Positions 27,301 through 41,160 of a DNA stretch of 64,000 nucleotides are shown here, piece by piece. The position numbers were made by a program, and so were the translations under genes. This DNA is from Oxyruncus cristatus (lineage: Eukaryota; Chordata; Aves; Passeriformes; Cotingidae). The notes beneath the pieces were generated by a model. The model made no database searches. It saw nothing but the letters and a program-made list of their open reading frames with translations, and had not been told where the DNA came from. Where the stretch lies: assembly GCA_013399855.1 (NCBI GenBank), contig VXAY01002891.1, positions 311,300 through 375,299 of the forward strand, given 5' to 3'. The stretch's first letter is position 1, and each line of letters begins with the position of its first letter.

Positions 27301-28812
27301 AAAGTGTATTTAGCATATGGGAATTTTCTGGTTTGTTTTCATCGGAATATGAATTAAAGAGACTGATCCTTATGCAAGTGTGGAAGGGAAAAACAGAACT
27401 AAACAGAAAAGCCTAAAGGTTCTGACGAGCCAGGATAGACCTGCAGGCAAGCACAAGACCCTTCCTGCCAGAAACATGGGGTGACAGTGCAGCAGCAGCA
27501 CAAGACACAACCCAGTTCGTGCTTGGCTCTGTTATCCAATCCTGCAGCACAGCAACCACTCTGCATTTCACACTGGAAAACCACTGCAGAGGAAGGGCTG
27601 GATGGGGAAAACACCACACACCTGGGGAGACCAATGCCCTGCAAAGCTGCTGCTCTCCCTGGACTGAGCAGGACCACCCTCCCCTACACAAGTACTGCCA
27701 GGGAGGCCTGAGGTCCATCAAACCACAGCACAGCCCAGTGCCAAGATTTGGCAGAACCTGGGGGAACACCAAACTCATCCCTGCTGCTCCCCCCTCAAAA
27801 GTCCCTGTTACACTCTGACCCACCCCCCCGCCCCCGAATCAAAAAAGGAAACTGCCCTCTTGTTTTGCAACTCAACAGGGACAAGAGAAGGCACTTCCTC
27901 ACAAATTACGGAGGGGGGGTTAAGGGGACACCCAGCACAGAGTCCCCCAGAAAGGGCTGAGGTCTTTGACCCTGCATAGCAGCTTCTGCAGCCTCAACCC
28001 ACACGACATCCTTCATGGTAATGGAGATGGGGGAAGCGGGATGCGTCCTGTGCTTGCCCTAGCTGGGTTTGGCAGAAATCCAGAAATTCAAAGGCCAGAG
28101 GAAAAGCAACTTAAGGAGATAAGATTTACAAGTAATTGGAAGATCTTCCACCAATTTGACAGACAAGGGACCAGGTCAAAACCAGATGTGACTCGCCAGT
28201 AATTTTCTAGCATCCCCTCATCCTCACTGTGCAGAAAGGCAGTTTTCCCAGAATTTTACACTAATGTACACAAACTTGAGGAGAAAACCCCCCAGTAACA
28301 GTGCTTTGGATTAAACCCATCCCAGTCAGTTTAATCCAGTTCTAAGTTGCACATTGTGCTGGCAAGCATGTTTTCCCAAGTCATAGGTTATAAATATTTA
28401 CAATTTCTAAAGTAACAAAATGGGAACAAACACTGCATACAGCTCATCAGGAACGATGTTTAGTGCCAGGCACGATGGCTTGGATGTGCAGTAGTTTCAG
28501 CTTTTTACCTCATGGGTGTTTCAGCACATTATTTAACTGACTACCACCATGGTGAGGAGGGTTTAATCCAGCGCTGCCCCTGGAAGAGGCTCTGCTGCTC
28601 ACTCCCAGCTCCAGCCCTGTGCTGGCCCCTTGCCAGCATGACTGCAGGGTGAGCCAGAACAGAGATGACTGCGGACAAACAGGGAGAACAAAGCTGAGCT
28701 GAATCCCTAAAAGTTTATGCCAACAAAGTTGACAAGATGGTAGAGGGACAAGAGCCAGCGCGGCATCGAAGAAGCTCCTTTGGTGGCAACATGAGTAGGT
28801 CTGGTTCATGCC

Positions 28813-29499
28813 TTGGAAAATGTGTTGAAGAGAGGTTTCATGATGTGTCTAGATAGATCTAGGAGTAAGATTTCTCCAAGAATAGCCCCTTTTCCCTATC
28901 ACAGGACCTGGGCAGAGATCAGTGCAAAGACCCCCAACTCCAGGCACACCACCATGGACAGAGGGACGTTGCACCTTCTGGTGGTAGCTTATTGTTCATC
29001 CATTTGTTGCAGTGTGAAGCCAGACTGGAGGCCTCTCCCTGCACTCATGGCTGAGGTGCCTTCATGCAATGACCCCACAAATCTGTACACATGCATTTGC
29101 ATGTGTAAACACATCTGCAGAAAAATAAATAGACAAAACTTGAATCTGGCAGAAGCCTCAGAGTTGTTCTCCTTGGAAGGCTTCAAACACACCAAATCTG
29201 AGCGGGATGCTCCACCTCATCTTTCCTCCAAGAAAAGATCTGAAACACACAGAGCTCTAAGAGACCAGGTGTGCTTTAAAATAAGGCATTTTTGGACTGT
29301 AATCCGGGTGAGAAGAGATACTCCAAAATACAACCACCTCATACCTAGAAAACAGGCAGGTCAGCCCCTGCCAAGGCTGTGCCTGCTCAAAGCTGGGCAG
29401 CAGCACTTGCTGAGGCACCTGGTACATCCCCAGCTCAAAACAAGCATTAAGACTAACAGCAGACACTCTTCCTATCTCAGTGTCCCCCAGAAAACTTAG
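28813..29499 (+). other. Longest open frame, 228 codons, not recognised
   Basis: An ATG-initiated frame of 228 codons ends at a stop. The predicted product has no signal peptide, clear membrane segment, zinc finger or other known motif. It is basic, and cysteine-rich only in its middle (about residues 58-105). Its composition is like random translation. No Kozak context, promoter, intron structure or polyadenylation signal was identified that would make it a gene. A frame of this length is uncommon but possible by chance over 64 kb on six frames. It could be part of a long non-coding RNA or nothing. Confidence 0.12.
29087..29106. promoter_or_regulatory. Near-perfect palindrome containing an octamer motif
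   Basis: Nine-base arms ACACATGCA (29087-29095) and TGCATGTGT (29098-29106) are exact reverse complements separated by two T's. The junction creates ATTTGCAT (29095-29102), the reverse complement of the classical POU-factor octamer. Such a site could bind POU-domain proteins. There is no direct evidence of use, and it sits inside the unrecognised 228-codon frame. Confidence 0.35.
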
Positions 29500-31552
29500 C
29501 AACGACAACTGCAAGCTTCCAGGAAAGCCCGAGAGTTTCAAGAGAGCAAGGACATTTTCAGTTTACATAACTAAAGCTGACAAATGACTGGACAGGCTTC
29601 TGAAATCCCCCTGTAAACTCACTGAGGCAACTCAGCTTAGAAGTATCTCTTAATTAAAAGCACCAGCAAACCAAGTCTCACGCACGGCTATAAACAGCCT
29701 GAAGAACCAGCAGCTGCAAAAGAAAAGATAATAAACCCAAACACCCCCACACACCTTAATCCTCCTTGCTTGTTGCTTAGCATCTGCTCATCTTTTTTTC
29801 CACTCCTTGTAAAAAAGATATCCCAGGGCAAGATGGATCATTTTAGGACTCCTGTTACTTGGAGGTATTTTTCCAATCATTTTAAGTGTAAGAAGGGAAA
29901 CCTTTGCCAATCACATTTTGCCCTCCCATGACATGGGAATAGCAAGCATCTCCCTCTAGTCTCCCTCTGTTCAGGGCACCAAGCTGCACCAGAGGCCAAG
30001 GGCACCTGCAAAAGGGCTGAAAAAGTCTTGGGCTGACCCAGCTACCCACCACAGCCAGGCATAAAGAAAAGGTGAGTCCATGCCCTCCTTTCTGAGCTGC
30101 ACCCAGCCACCACATTACAGTCATATTTACTGTTTTTATTAAAATACTTTGGAAAATCCTGCAGTTATCAAATAACATTCCTCATCCTTCTGTAGGAAGT
30201 GGAAGTGAGACACTGGCCCTGCTTCCTCTGCAAGACTGCTAGCCCCACACTTGTCCCAGCCCACTGATAGTGAATTTGGAAGTGAGACACTGCACTCTAT
30301 CTTCAGTGGTTCCAATTATCTTACTTTAAACAACAGCAAAGCCCCTGTGCATGACGCCACTATTGGAAATTTATCAGATACAGGGAGCTTCCACACAGAT
30401 ACCAGACAGCACAAAGCAAGCTTTTGTCTTGAAAACGTTTCCAAGGTCCTGGAAATTCAGGGTTTTTCCTGACATTTACGAGCCCTCCATACTACAAGAG
30501 TTCTTGTAGTCCAAGGTTCAGAGTGAGGGCTACTCTTTTCAGAAATGTCTTAAGTTGCACTGTTTGGGAACACTGTGTACCATTGGATTTATCCCTTAAT
30601 TTTTTTGGATGGTTCACTCTAAATCACAAAGTCTGCTTGCAGCTCTCCTGAACCACGCAGCTGGTCTCCTGGGAAGCAGAGTGCCACACGAGGGGCAGCA
30701 ATACCAGGGCCACCAACTGCCTCCTGTCACCACCTACACTGAGTTAAAAATAAAAAGAGTAAAAAAAGTCCAAAGATCTCTTCATCTCTGACTTGTCCTC
30801 AGGCCTGAAATGGGATGCCAGCAACAAGCATCATCTTCCTCCACGGAAAGTTGATCTTTCAGCTTGTGGCCGACTCAGATGTGAGCTGTAAAGGAGTGCC
30901 ACTAAGTCTGCCCCAGAGCCATTTGTTCTCCTCTCCCCATCTCACACCACTCTGCAGAGTTCAGCCTCTCTCCTGGTCAGCACACACTAAAACTCACCCC
31001 AGTGTGTGTGGCAGAGGAATCCCTTTATTGACACCACACCTACTATTGCAGCACAGAGCTTTAACACTGCTCAAAACATTGCTCTACACGGAGATGGCAA
31101 GTAATGTCTTTGAAACCCACAGGTTTCTTTTGTTTTGCTTTATCTTAAAAAAAAAAATTAAAAATTTGTGGACTCAAACCTCCCCGACATCTTCCTTTTT
31201 TCCCCAAAAGATTTTCTTACTATACCCCCACATCACCTGGGAAATCTGCTCATCCCTGACACTTTTTTCAGCAATTCAATGACGTGCCAGGGGCATGTCC
31301 AGCATTGAAAATGCAGCAGCACTAATGTCTTGACAGTTATTTCCTAACCTGAATCCAAAACCACTCCAGACTTCCCTTCAGCGTTACAGCTGGCAGAGCT
31401 GCACTTCCAATAAGCCTCACACCTTCTCTCCGTGTTTTACAGGCTGTGTTACTGCACTGCTCTGACAGAACAGGAACAGCACTTTACGGCCACCCAGAGC
31501 ACCAATCCTTCAACATCCCGTCGACTGTTCAACACTGAAAACATTAAGGTTG

Positions 31553-31598
31553 CAAAAAACAAAACAAAACAAAAAAAAACACCACACAAAAAAAAAAT
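31553..31598 (+). repeat. A/C-rich low-complexity tract with AAAAC units
   Basis: A-runs are interrupted by single C's in an AAAAC-like pattern, followed by a second A-run. Only A and C occur over most of the tract. Confidence 0.8.
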
Positions 31599-31978
31599 CA
31601 CTTTGGGCTCTGGATATTCAGCCACTCGAGTGGAGAGCTGGTGGTACAAGCAGCAGCATGGCTGTGGCAGTGACTGAGCAGGGCCGTGAGGGGAGGTCTC
31701 TGTGGGATGGAAACGTGCGTGTTCAAAAGCAGGTCTGTCTTTCATAAGCATTTCTTCTGCAGCAATTAAAAGATGCAGCCTCCCCCTTGCAGAATCCATT
31801 ACTGGTGTATGATGAACATGCCTGCATCTCATGAACCACACAGAGACCGCATTTCTCCCCACAAGAAATCCTCCACTCAAAAAAAAAAACCTGGGCAAGC
31901 ACGATGGTAATTTTTTCTGTGGAAGCAGTTTGTAGTTGAAAAGCCCTGATCAGTATTGTCAATGCACTAGTTGGACAT

Positions 31979-32132
31979 CGAGTCACACAATGGTTTGGGT
32001 TGGAAGGGACCATTAGAAGGGTCATTTAGTCCAACCTCCTTGTCATGGGCAGCAACACCTCCCTCTAGATCAGTTGCTCAGAGCCCTGTCCAACCTGGCC
32101 TTGAGTAGGGATGGGGTATCCATCATCTCTTT
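31979..32132 (-). mobile_element. CR1: CR1 LINE 3' tail, reverse orientation
   Basis: Read on the plus strand it begins with the reversed CR1 end (caatggtttgggttggaagggacc). It then has agtccaacctcc, a gggcagcaacacctccctctagatcag block, ccctgtccaacctggccttga and gggatggggtatcca. About 150 bases survive, truncated at the 5' end of the element. No coding capacity. Confidence 0.92.
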
Positions 32133-35100
32133 AAAGGAGGTTTGTAAACCCAGACCTGAAGGGTTTTAGCCACATGGTTTTATCCTTTCTGGCCAAGTCA
32201 CTTGGTGAGGGAACCACACTCAGCCCAGCAGCTCAGGGTGGGTTTGGCATCTGCTGTTTCCGTCAGCAGACTTTGGCTGTCACCAAAGGAGTAATTAGGC
32301 TGTCCTGGCAACAACGAGCACAAAGTACAACGTATTTAAGCTGAATTGGCCAGGTAGAGCCCCCTCAGGGACTCTCTTGGAAACTTGAGCTCTTCTGGTC
32401 ACCCAAAATCATTTTACAACTCCCAGCCTGAGCAAAGAGACATAAATGCAGCCAGAGACCACTCCTTGTGGCTCCCAAGCAACCCAGAGACTCTGTGAAT
32501 GGTGGCACCAATGGCATTGCCCACATGTCAGAATCCAGCACGTCTTACACCAAAATACAGTTAATGGCAAGCATCCAGCTAAGTATGAGGAGTGTTTTGT
32601 GCTCCTGACGGAAGTGCAAGTTTCCACCACCAGCAATGAGCTGGACATTTGCCCCCCTTTTAAGTTCTGCCAAATGACAGTGTTCCAGCCTGCCACGACA
32701 GTCTGATCCAGTCCCAGTCACCACCAGGCAGAGGAACTGGAGTGCAGGGCCATTTTTTGGTTGGTTTGGAAAGTGCTCACAGTGACAGAGAAAACCTCTA
32801 ATGTTAAAAGAACTACTGCAGAAACAACAGCCAGTACCCACATCAAACCACACACCACAGTTGTGATCAACAAATCGAACGGTACATGCCTCAGCTTTTC
32901 CCTAGTTTTCTTTTTTTATAAAGTAGGTTGATTAAAAACAGAAGGATGCAGTGACTAATCCCCAAAATAGAGGAAAAGGATGGGTCAAAGTGACATTGGC
33001 AGAAAAAAGTCGTTGAGGGACACAGTGATTTCAGCTCTGCAGCACTTGAGCTTATCAAATTGTAAAGTGTCATTTCGGATTTGGAGAAAACCACAGTTCT
33101 TCACAAATTTTTACTTGCTTAAACTATTAAGTTCCCCAACAAGAGAAATTTCTTTATGAAAACACAGCAGAAACAGCACCACCTGAACCCATATACGTTA
33201 AAATTGCCTTTTAAGTCAACCAGGCAAGAGACATGGATCCAAACAGACCTTAAGGTACTAAACTCAACCTGTATTAATTTAGGAACTAGAACAAAAGAAG
33301 CATTTTTGTATTTCTTGTCTTTCAAAGTTGTGGATGTGATTCTTCTCTTTCTCAGGATGTAAAATGAGAGCCCAGTCCCAGGTTTTTACTGCGATCCTTC
33401 ATCTGCCTCAGGAGGTATAGTGGAAACGTCACTGATGGTGACAGTTCAGAGAACAATATTCACTATTCCAAGTTCTCTCAGCTGTCAATAGTGTAGTTGT
33501 GGCCTTTCTACTGACACAAAAAATAAAAAAAACCCTAAAAGATTGAGAGAACGAGCTTTTCACATGGCTCTGTCCTCATGAACTGCAACTACTCTTGTGT
33601 AAGGAAAGAACTTTTTTCTATGTTTAGTTGCCTGTGTTTGTGGGCAGCTCTCACAGCCACGGATTGAAAAAAGAACACTTACAAAAGTCCAGTGTGGGTA
33701 TTCAGTCCATTCAGAGTGCAAGCACCTTAAGTGCCATAATTCTATACACCCTTACTGATCATGGTCATTTTGCAATTTTGCAAACTACTTCCATGAAGAT
33801 ACTTTACTTATACACGTCCCTAAATTTAGTTACATGTGTCACTCCTGGCTTCAGTTTAAAAAAAGAAAAAAATGAACAAATATACTCAACAGCCAATGCA
33901 CACCTCGAAGCCAGACGTGAAGAGCTTTGTACTTAATAATTATTAATACATTTTCTGTGTGAACAGCAGAGGACTGGTGCAACTAGTTCCTCTTTTCTGG
34001 TGCCTCCGTATCCAACAGAGCACAGAAATAGTGACATTTTAAAGTATGTGAGTCCAAGCAATGCATGTGAATGTAATTGCTGGGGCATTTTATGTGCTGC
34101 AAGGCTATATTGCAAGATGATTGATTTCTTATGGCTGAAGCTGTCATGTTCAGGCAACATTAAGCTTTGAGTTACGGTATTTAATCTGCAACGTGTCACA
34201 AGTTCTAGATTAAAGAGGACAATTGCATATTCATTTCCAACCCTCCAAAAGCGCAACAAAAATACACCAAAGGCAACAAATTAAGGAACCTGCGTGTTTC
34301 CTTCCTTTTCCTGGCTACAAAATACCACTGAACATGTAACTCATTCTGTTTGAGGAGTCAGAGGAGATGAAATACATAAGTCACTATGGGAATTCATCAC
34401 TCAGAAGCAACAAGGGGAGGGAGAACATTTTCCTCTCAGATCCCCACAGAAGTTTAGGATGTGGATATGCTGCTCTGGCTCCATGTGCTGAACTCCCAGG
34501 GAGAGTGAAATATCAAACCATAATCAGCTGAACAGGTTTGAAATACCAAATTATCTTCTTAGCCATCAAATAAGCTCCCCAGTGAAAGCACTGCCCAGCA
34601 CAGCACAGGAAACCAGTTTCCACCCCATCCTAGAGGAGGGATTAGAGTCACCAGAGTTATATTTTATGGTCTGTTTCCAAGACCAGCTTTAGTTCACAGT
34701 GTTTGGTAACTTAATATCAGGGGTTTCTTTAGGGAACAGCTACTTTCCTCAGATTTCTAGGCTGTTTATAAACCCGAAAGACCAGATTAACACATCAACT
34801 GGCTCGTACAAACCAAAAACGCCAGAAAACTTGCTCAAACTAAAACCAGCAACAAGTCAGAACCGGGGGAGCTGCCAGCATCGACACCAGGCTGAGGTAC
34901 AGTGCAAGGAGAGACTGGCAGAGGAAAGAACTGCATAATTGGTTCTACTCAACCCAGAGGAAACCCTTCCCAGGAGGACATCAGTGGCCCTTGATGCCCA
35001 TCAAGGTACCTGCTGCTTGTCAGTCCTCTCCAGAAATGCAAACCCCGGGGCCAAATTGGCAGCCCAGGGCTCAGAAACATCTCAGACGTGCCTCTTTAGA

Positions 35101-38100
35101 GGCAGATCCACATTGCCTGGTGCAGCATCTGTGCTCCACTGTGTTCTGCATCTGTCAGCCCCCATCACAGCCAGAGAACTGGCTTAGTTAAAATGCCCTG
35201 ATTTCACTTAAATAAAGCATAGACCAGCTCTCCTCTCAGGTTACCAATTTAAAGCACGAGGCTGAGACGCCTCATAAAAAGTTCTGCAAAGGCTGGAAGT
35301 GCCAAAAGCTGTAAGGAATGAGGGAAAAGCAATTATCCATCAGTTTATTTAAACTTGTTCACTGAAAATATTTAAGCAGGAATTTCTCACAGAGATAAGC
35401 CACTCTGTAAGGCAGGAGTTTATGGTAAAGATACAAGGTATTACGTGTGTGCAGGCATAGGTTAGGGCAGAGAGCATTAGGACTGGGTGGCATTTCCAAT
35501 TTAATCCCCCTTTTCAGTTGCAAGTAGCTTTATTAAACAAATTTTGCAAAGGACTAAAGTTTTCCATGCACCATCTGAGCCCAAAGGCAGTTTTCCTTGT
35601 AAAACTTTAAGCAGAGTTAGGTCAGAGTTATGAGCGCTAGAAAATAAGGAAACACAAACCAGGTTTTAGAGAACCCATTGGTCGAAGGAGGGGAAAAATA
35701 AACTCATGGGAAAATTTACTCACAAGTATTTTTACCCAAGGAAAAAAAAAAAGGCAGAATACTTCTGAACATATGGGCATCAGCAATTCCAACTAGGAGA
35801 GGGGAAACCTCTGGGCTAGATAGTCCACACGTAATGAAATACGATCCCTCCCTGACAAACAGGGCTGAGTCCAGAGACCCAGAAAAGCCAGAACAACTCA
35901 AAATCGTTCACCCCCAGCCCTGATTTTTAAATACGGAGAAAAAGAAAAGAAAACATTAAGATAATTAACACATACTGTATCAAGTAAGGACAAAGCTAAA
36001 ACATTCTTATTAAAGAAAGGCAACATCACAACCGTGTCAAAGCGTTTAGGAAAAAAACCAACATCAAGATAACTCAATTCCCCCTCAAATTTCATCTTTC
36101 TAATTAATATTATGCAATTTCCTTCCAAAACAGCAAGCAGGAACCTGCCATTCCCCACAACTCCCCCCTTCCCTCTCCAGCCCCCTTTCAGGAGAACTGT
36201 GAGAAAAATGCGATGGGAAAAGACATTTCTAGGGAAAGCAGAGCAGAGCTTTCACATGCATTTCTCTCCAGTTATTCCTCTTGTCCCTACATTACAGTGT
36301 AATTTCCTCTCCAAGGTATTCTTTATCACTGGAGATTAAAGGCACATTTTGGGGCTGTTTGATTTGGCCTCTGCTCAGATAAACAAGTAAACTTCAGGAA
36401 CGCAGCAGTAGACAATCAAGATCAGTTGAGTTGACAGCAACCAGATAAAAAGAAACAGGTCAGGGTCTGGTTTGCTTCATTTTCTTCCACATTCTCTTAT
36501 CCTGCTACAGACAGGGCCCTGGGAGGAACTATAGCTCACTTACGAAAAAACTACTTTAAAAAAAAATAGAATTAACTTCTGGAAGAAAATTCTCAGCGTT
36601 CAACAGCACCATCTTTTATAGTTGACTTTTTGCGGGAAATTCAATAAATAAATAAATCAGTAAAGGGAAGCTCTTTCACCAAGAAATTCACATCACAGGT
36701 AATGATGATTTTCCTGCCCCCTTCTGCCTTCCTCATATGCCCTAAAGAAAAGACACAACAGGGCATGTGCTGTTCTTCACTGCTCTGAAGTGACAGAAGA
36801 TGCAGTGGGAAAGATTTTGGAGAGCCAGCACTGGGAATAGGTGACCTGCCCCCTGTGCCTCCACCACTCCACCACATCCAGAGTCACCCAGCACAACCTC
36901 CACTACCTGCTACATCACACTAAACCAGACATCGTGACAAGGTACAAGTCAAATTTCAAGAAATAAGTGTAAAACCACCCCACAGTAGCCCTGCAACACA
37001 GAGCTGGGGCAGCCAGGAGCAGCAGCACTCACTCTGCATTGGATAAATTTTGATTTTCATCCCAAAAAGGGCCAAGGTGACACACAGCTTGTTTCAACCC
37101 AGCCATTTACCACAAAAATCAAACCACTAAAAGCTCAAAGTTTTGCAAATTTGATTAGCCCTAGAAGATTAAGCTTCCTGCATCTCCAAAGACAAGTATG
37201 GCAAGATGCCCATTCCTGGAAAAGTCTGCCAAAAGGTATTTTAGGGCCACTTCCTAAAGTTACTCATTCATAGTTTTATTATTTCTTTTGGGTTATTTTG
37301 TTTCAGGTTTGTTTAGGATTGGGGCGGTTTTTTTGTTTGGATTTTTTTTTTTTTTAAATAATCATTTAAGAAAGGGAGCCAGCAAAAAACTTAATTTTAG
37401 GTTAAAAAAAAAGTAAATAACTGAAGTTCCTACAGCAAGAAGTCAAAGAGAGGCATTCATGGTGTACTGCACTGGGAGCTTTACTGTTGGTTAAAAATGA
37501 TGTTCAGTTCAGCAGAGCTGAGGAAAGACATAATATTCATAAAAGAAAACCAATTCAAGCTGAGAAAACAAAACCTATGGATTTGCACTTATCCTCATAA
37601 ATAGTTTAACTGAGGTAGGTATAAGCACAGAAAAGGGAGAAGTGGTTTTTAAAAGGATAAGAAACAAGAAAACTTTTTGATTCCTAGTGGGTTTATGCAG
37701 AGTCTGTTGGCTGGTTGCACCACATCACAAACAGAAGATGAGAACTTCAGGAAAGTGGAAAGAAATTGAGCTCTAAGAAATAAAGATCTTGCTTTTATTA
37801 TTGGATTATTTGTGTGGAAGACTCAGCCAAGAGTAACAGAAGAGCAGTTTGGAAGCAAGTCCTTTGGAGAGCAGAAGGAGCTTATGGTTTTCCCTGCTGT
37901 ATCATGAAAGGTTTATGCAGAACACAGGGTTGAACTCTCAGCTCGTGGCAGATCTTAACACACTCCAAAAGGGGGGTTTTGCAGCAAACTGCCCAGCAGC
38001 CTTTTTGAGACCCCACCACCCCGGGCAGCTCCTGCACTCTGCAGATGTGCTGCTGGTACAGACAACAAACAGGGGGGTTTGGTGTTAAAAGTACACTTAG

Positions 38101-39810
38101 GGCAATGAGACTCCTTCAGCCTGACCACAACAACGTATGTGTTTAATAAATGCACCTCTAGACCCCTTTAAACACACTGGTGGTGTCAATATTGGTGTGG
38201 GAAGCAACCATAAACTTAAATCCCACGGGTCTTCCCACCATCCAGCCCCGAGTGTGCATCAGGAGGAGACAACACTAGGGACCAACGTGGTCAGTGTCCC
38301 GAGGGCATCTGCCCTGCTGTGCTTCACCCTGGGGACCAGGAGAAAGGTAGAGGGGCCACAACAGGTGAGGGGAGAGACAAAAAGCTTCACAAAAGCACAT
38401 TATGCAGCTGCTGCCAGGGAGGAGATGAGCAGGGAGCTGGGGGCACTGGCTGAGGAAACTCTGTTTGGAAGGAACAGAATCCAGCCAGAAAGAATTTAAG
38501 AGAAAAGATAATTATAGGAGCATTTGGATGGATCTTAATTCACTCTCTGAAACAGCTTCCATAGATTGTATCTTGAACTGAAGTCAGGGAATGATGAGTC
38601 ATTAGGTTTTAATACCTCTATTAGTACAAATGGATGTACTGGAAAACCAGAGCTGAGTTTCACTCTCCACTAAACCTGAATGTGCATTATTTTGGCAAAA
38701 GAGCACTTGCCATTTCACAAGTTTAAAAAAAAAATTCACTCCTTTTGAAACCAGAACATAATAAAGTGAACAAGAATCACACAAGCAGCATGATGCTCAC
38801 TTATTTCTTATATAGACCAGAAGGAATGTATTTTAAAATGTGAACTTGTGCAATTCATCACACGGTCTTTTCAGACTGCAGAATTTTCAAAGAAGAAATT
38901 AAAATGACAAAGATGTTCAACATTGAGAAGTGCCTACCACAAACACCAGAACTGTCAGACATAAGGATATTTGCCTTAAATGCACCAAGTCCAACTCATC
39001 TCTGGCACAACTCTCCTTTGACTTTGAGACAGGCAAGTCTGGTGTGGTGTTCTGAACACAATATTTATATCATCACATCTGAAATTTCCACAGAATTATA
39101 CAGAAGAGGCTTTTCAATAAAAATACTTATAGGCTGCATGTGACAGAGCAATTTAAACTTGTTGGGTAGAGCATGGCTGTGCAAAAGTTGTGCAAGAGTT
39201 AACATGAGCGCTGTTGGATAACACGGAAGGTTTGGGACAAATATCTACACATAGCACCTATTTCTGAGCCCCCTTTGCTTACACAGTTACTGGATGCATG
39301 GGAATAGAGTTTTCATATCAGTCTTCTGCACCTGGGACAATTGGACCCGTCCTGGACAAGGTGTCCCCTGGATCTGGAGGGTATCAGGAACATCCCAAGT
39401 CAGAGCTTCTCCAAGCAGGATAAGACATGACAAACCACTGCACAAGTTTGTTTTATGTCACCACTGATGGAGGAACAGTGGCTCTTCCACAGGATATGTT
39501 GAAGTAACCCATTCACTGCCTCCAGCTAAAATTAATAGGCAACCTTGCCCTCCCTTATCTAGGCAGCAATTACTTCCTAATACGAGCAGGGAAGTCATGC
39601 CAATTTTGCCCTCTGGGCCTCACAAAGCACAGAGCCTAATTCACATTATCCAGGAGCAGCCAAGCCAAAAAATTTTTTAGAGGCACCAGATATTCTTATA
39701 TCTGCTCTCATTAAGCAATTTCCTGTGGTATTTACTAAGTGGCTACAGTCTTGCCAGCGTGCCTGACAGCCAGACCCCTCCCAGCCTCCCAAGTTTTTAA
39801 GGTGTCTTTT

Positions 39811-39830
39811 ATTACTATTATTATTATTTT
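39811..39830 (+). repeat. (ATT)n trinucleotide repeat, imperfect
   Basis: About six ATT-type units with one interruption (attactattattattatttt). Confidence 0.75.
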
Positions 39831-40929
39831 TAATGGCTTTTTAGGGACTAGCAGTGATGCCCTAACAGCTGAGAAGTCTGGCCAAGAAAGCACAACCTGA
39901 CTGTTGCCAAAGTTATTCCTGCTGTTGGCTCTGCAGGAGTCTAATGGCACGTTACACTCCTCTGCCCCACTTGGAAAAAATATTAAGAGGTTAAAAAAAA
40001 AAAGAAAAGATTCCTATTAAAAGTAAACTACTAGAAAACAATGAGAATTAGTGTCAGACTTAGGTCAAGCAAACAAACTCCTAATTCTCCTGTGATTTGC
40101 CAAGTGTACCAATCCCAAACAAGCTTTCAGGGCTCCTACAAGTCACCAGTCCAATTTATTTCACATCTTAGCCATCACTTCTCTGCAACATTTTGAATAC
40201 AGCCAGGCCCTTGCTTGTTGTCTGGGGACAGTAATATTTCCAGAAAAATAAGAAAAAAAGAGAGGTAGAAGTGACTTGAAACCCTCCTGTTTTACAGATC
40301 TTGACGTTTTAGTTTGGTTTTTTTTTTTCTTTCCAAAAAATCACATTTCTTTTCTTTGCCATTTTGGGATGTAGACACGCATATCCAGTGAGAACTAAAA
40401 TTCTACTGCAGCTGAACAGAGCAGCTGAGAGGGTTAATGAAACATAGAAGCACTTAAAACTCCCAAGCACGCACTGCTTTATTTTTATTTTACAAGCTAC
40501 TAAAAAAGAAAAAAAAAAGATTGTGAGGAAACAAGCAGAAACTCCAAGCTAAGCATGAATTGGGGTGAATTAAGTCAGCCTGAGCTTACTTGGTGACAGC
40601 CTCTGCAAAGGGACTGAATCTATAAATGCCTCATGAATAGGGTAAAATTTGAGCTGAGCTTACAAGATAGTTCCAGTGGACTTTTTCACCACTACAGATT
40701 ATCACAATTTGCTCTTATTTCTCTGCAAAATATCTATTTTCTTTCTCTTTTAGAGACCAACATCATCACCCTAACGAGTGTGGTTCAATACTCCAGTTTG
40801 CTGCCAGAAGTTGTACAGAGGACACCCTTCAGATAAAGGCTTATTTTTTTTTTATATCTTCACAGAAAGAAGCAAAAGCATTTTTTCCTCCACGTTAAGC
40901 AGTCTTAAAGAGGGGATTTGAACTGCTCT

Positions 40930-41160
40930 GGAAGCATTTATATAATTGAATTATAATTTGCTTCATTTAGGCTTGTGGTCTCTCGTGCACTGTCCAGCGC
41001 ACAAATCAGGCATTTTGTACAATTCAATTACAAATATACCCGGGAACTTTTTAATCTCATATTAGGTTTCATAATTGATTCCTTCTGTCAGCATTCAGTC
41101 TCTGGTGTTTGATGAGTTCTCTCAAATCATAGGCAAAATCTAATGGTGAGCTATTGCAGA
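40930..41160. promoter_or_regulatory. AT-rich block resembling conserved non-coding DNA
   Basis: The block is dense in homeodomain-like TAAT/ATTA cores. It contains a pair of imperfect inverted 14-base arms at 40942-40955 and 41018-41031 (12 of 14 positions complementary, core AATTGAATT). No repeat family or frame explains it. Developmental enhancers often look like this, but AT-rich DNA generates such motifs by chance, so this is inference from texture only. Confidence 0.25.

Larger units (their letters stand above)
24336..31978. other. Unassigned unique DNA
   Basis: No nameable gene. The interval contains the longest open frame of the window (listed separately). Other frames of 100-136 codons overlap each other on both strands near 25141-25500 and 27413-27823. 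An exact octamer ATGCAAAT occurs at 26149-26156. A T-run lies near 26748-26760. No transposon recognised. Confidence 0.6.

Noticed and set aside
27413..27823. 136-codon minus-strand frame as a protein gene
   Set aside because: It shares its span with two plus-strand frames of about 76-99 codons and shows no domain or splice signals.
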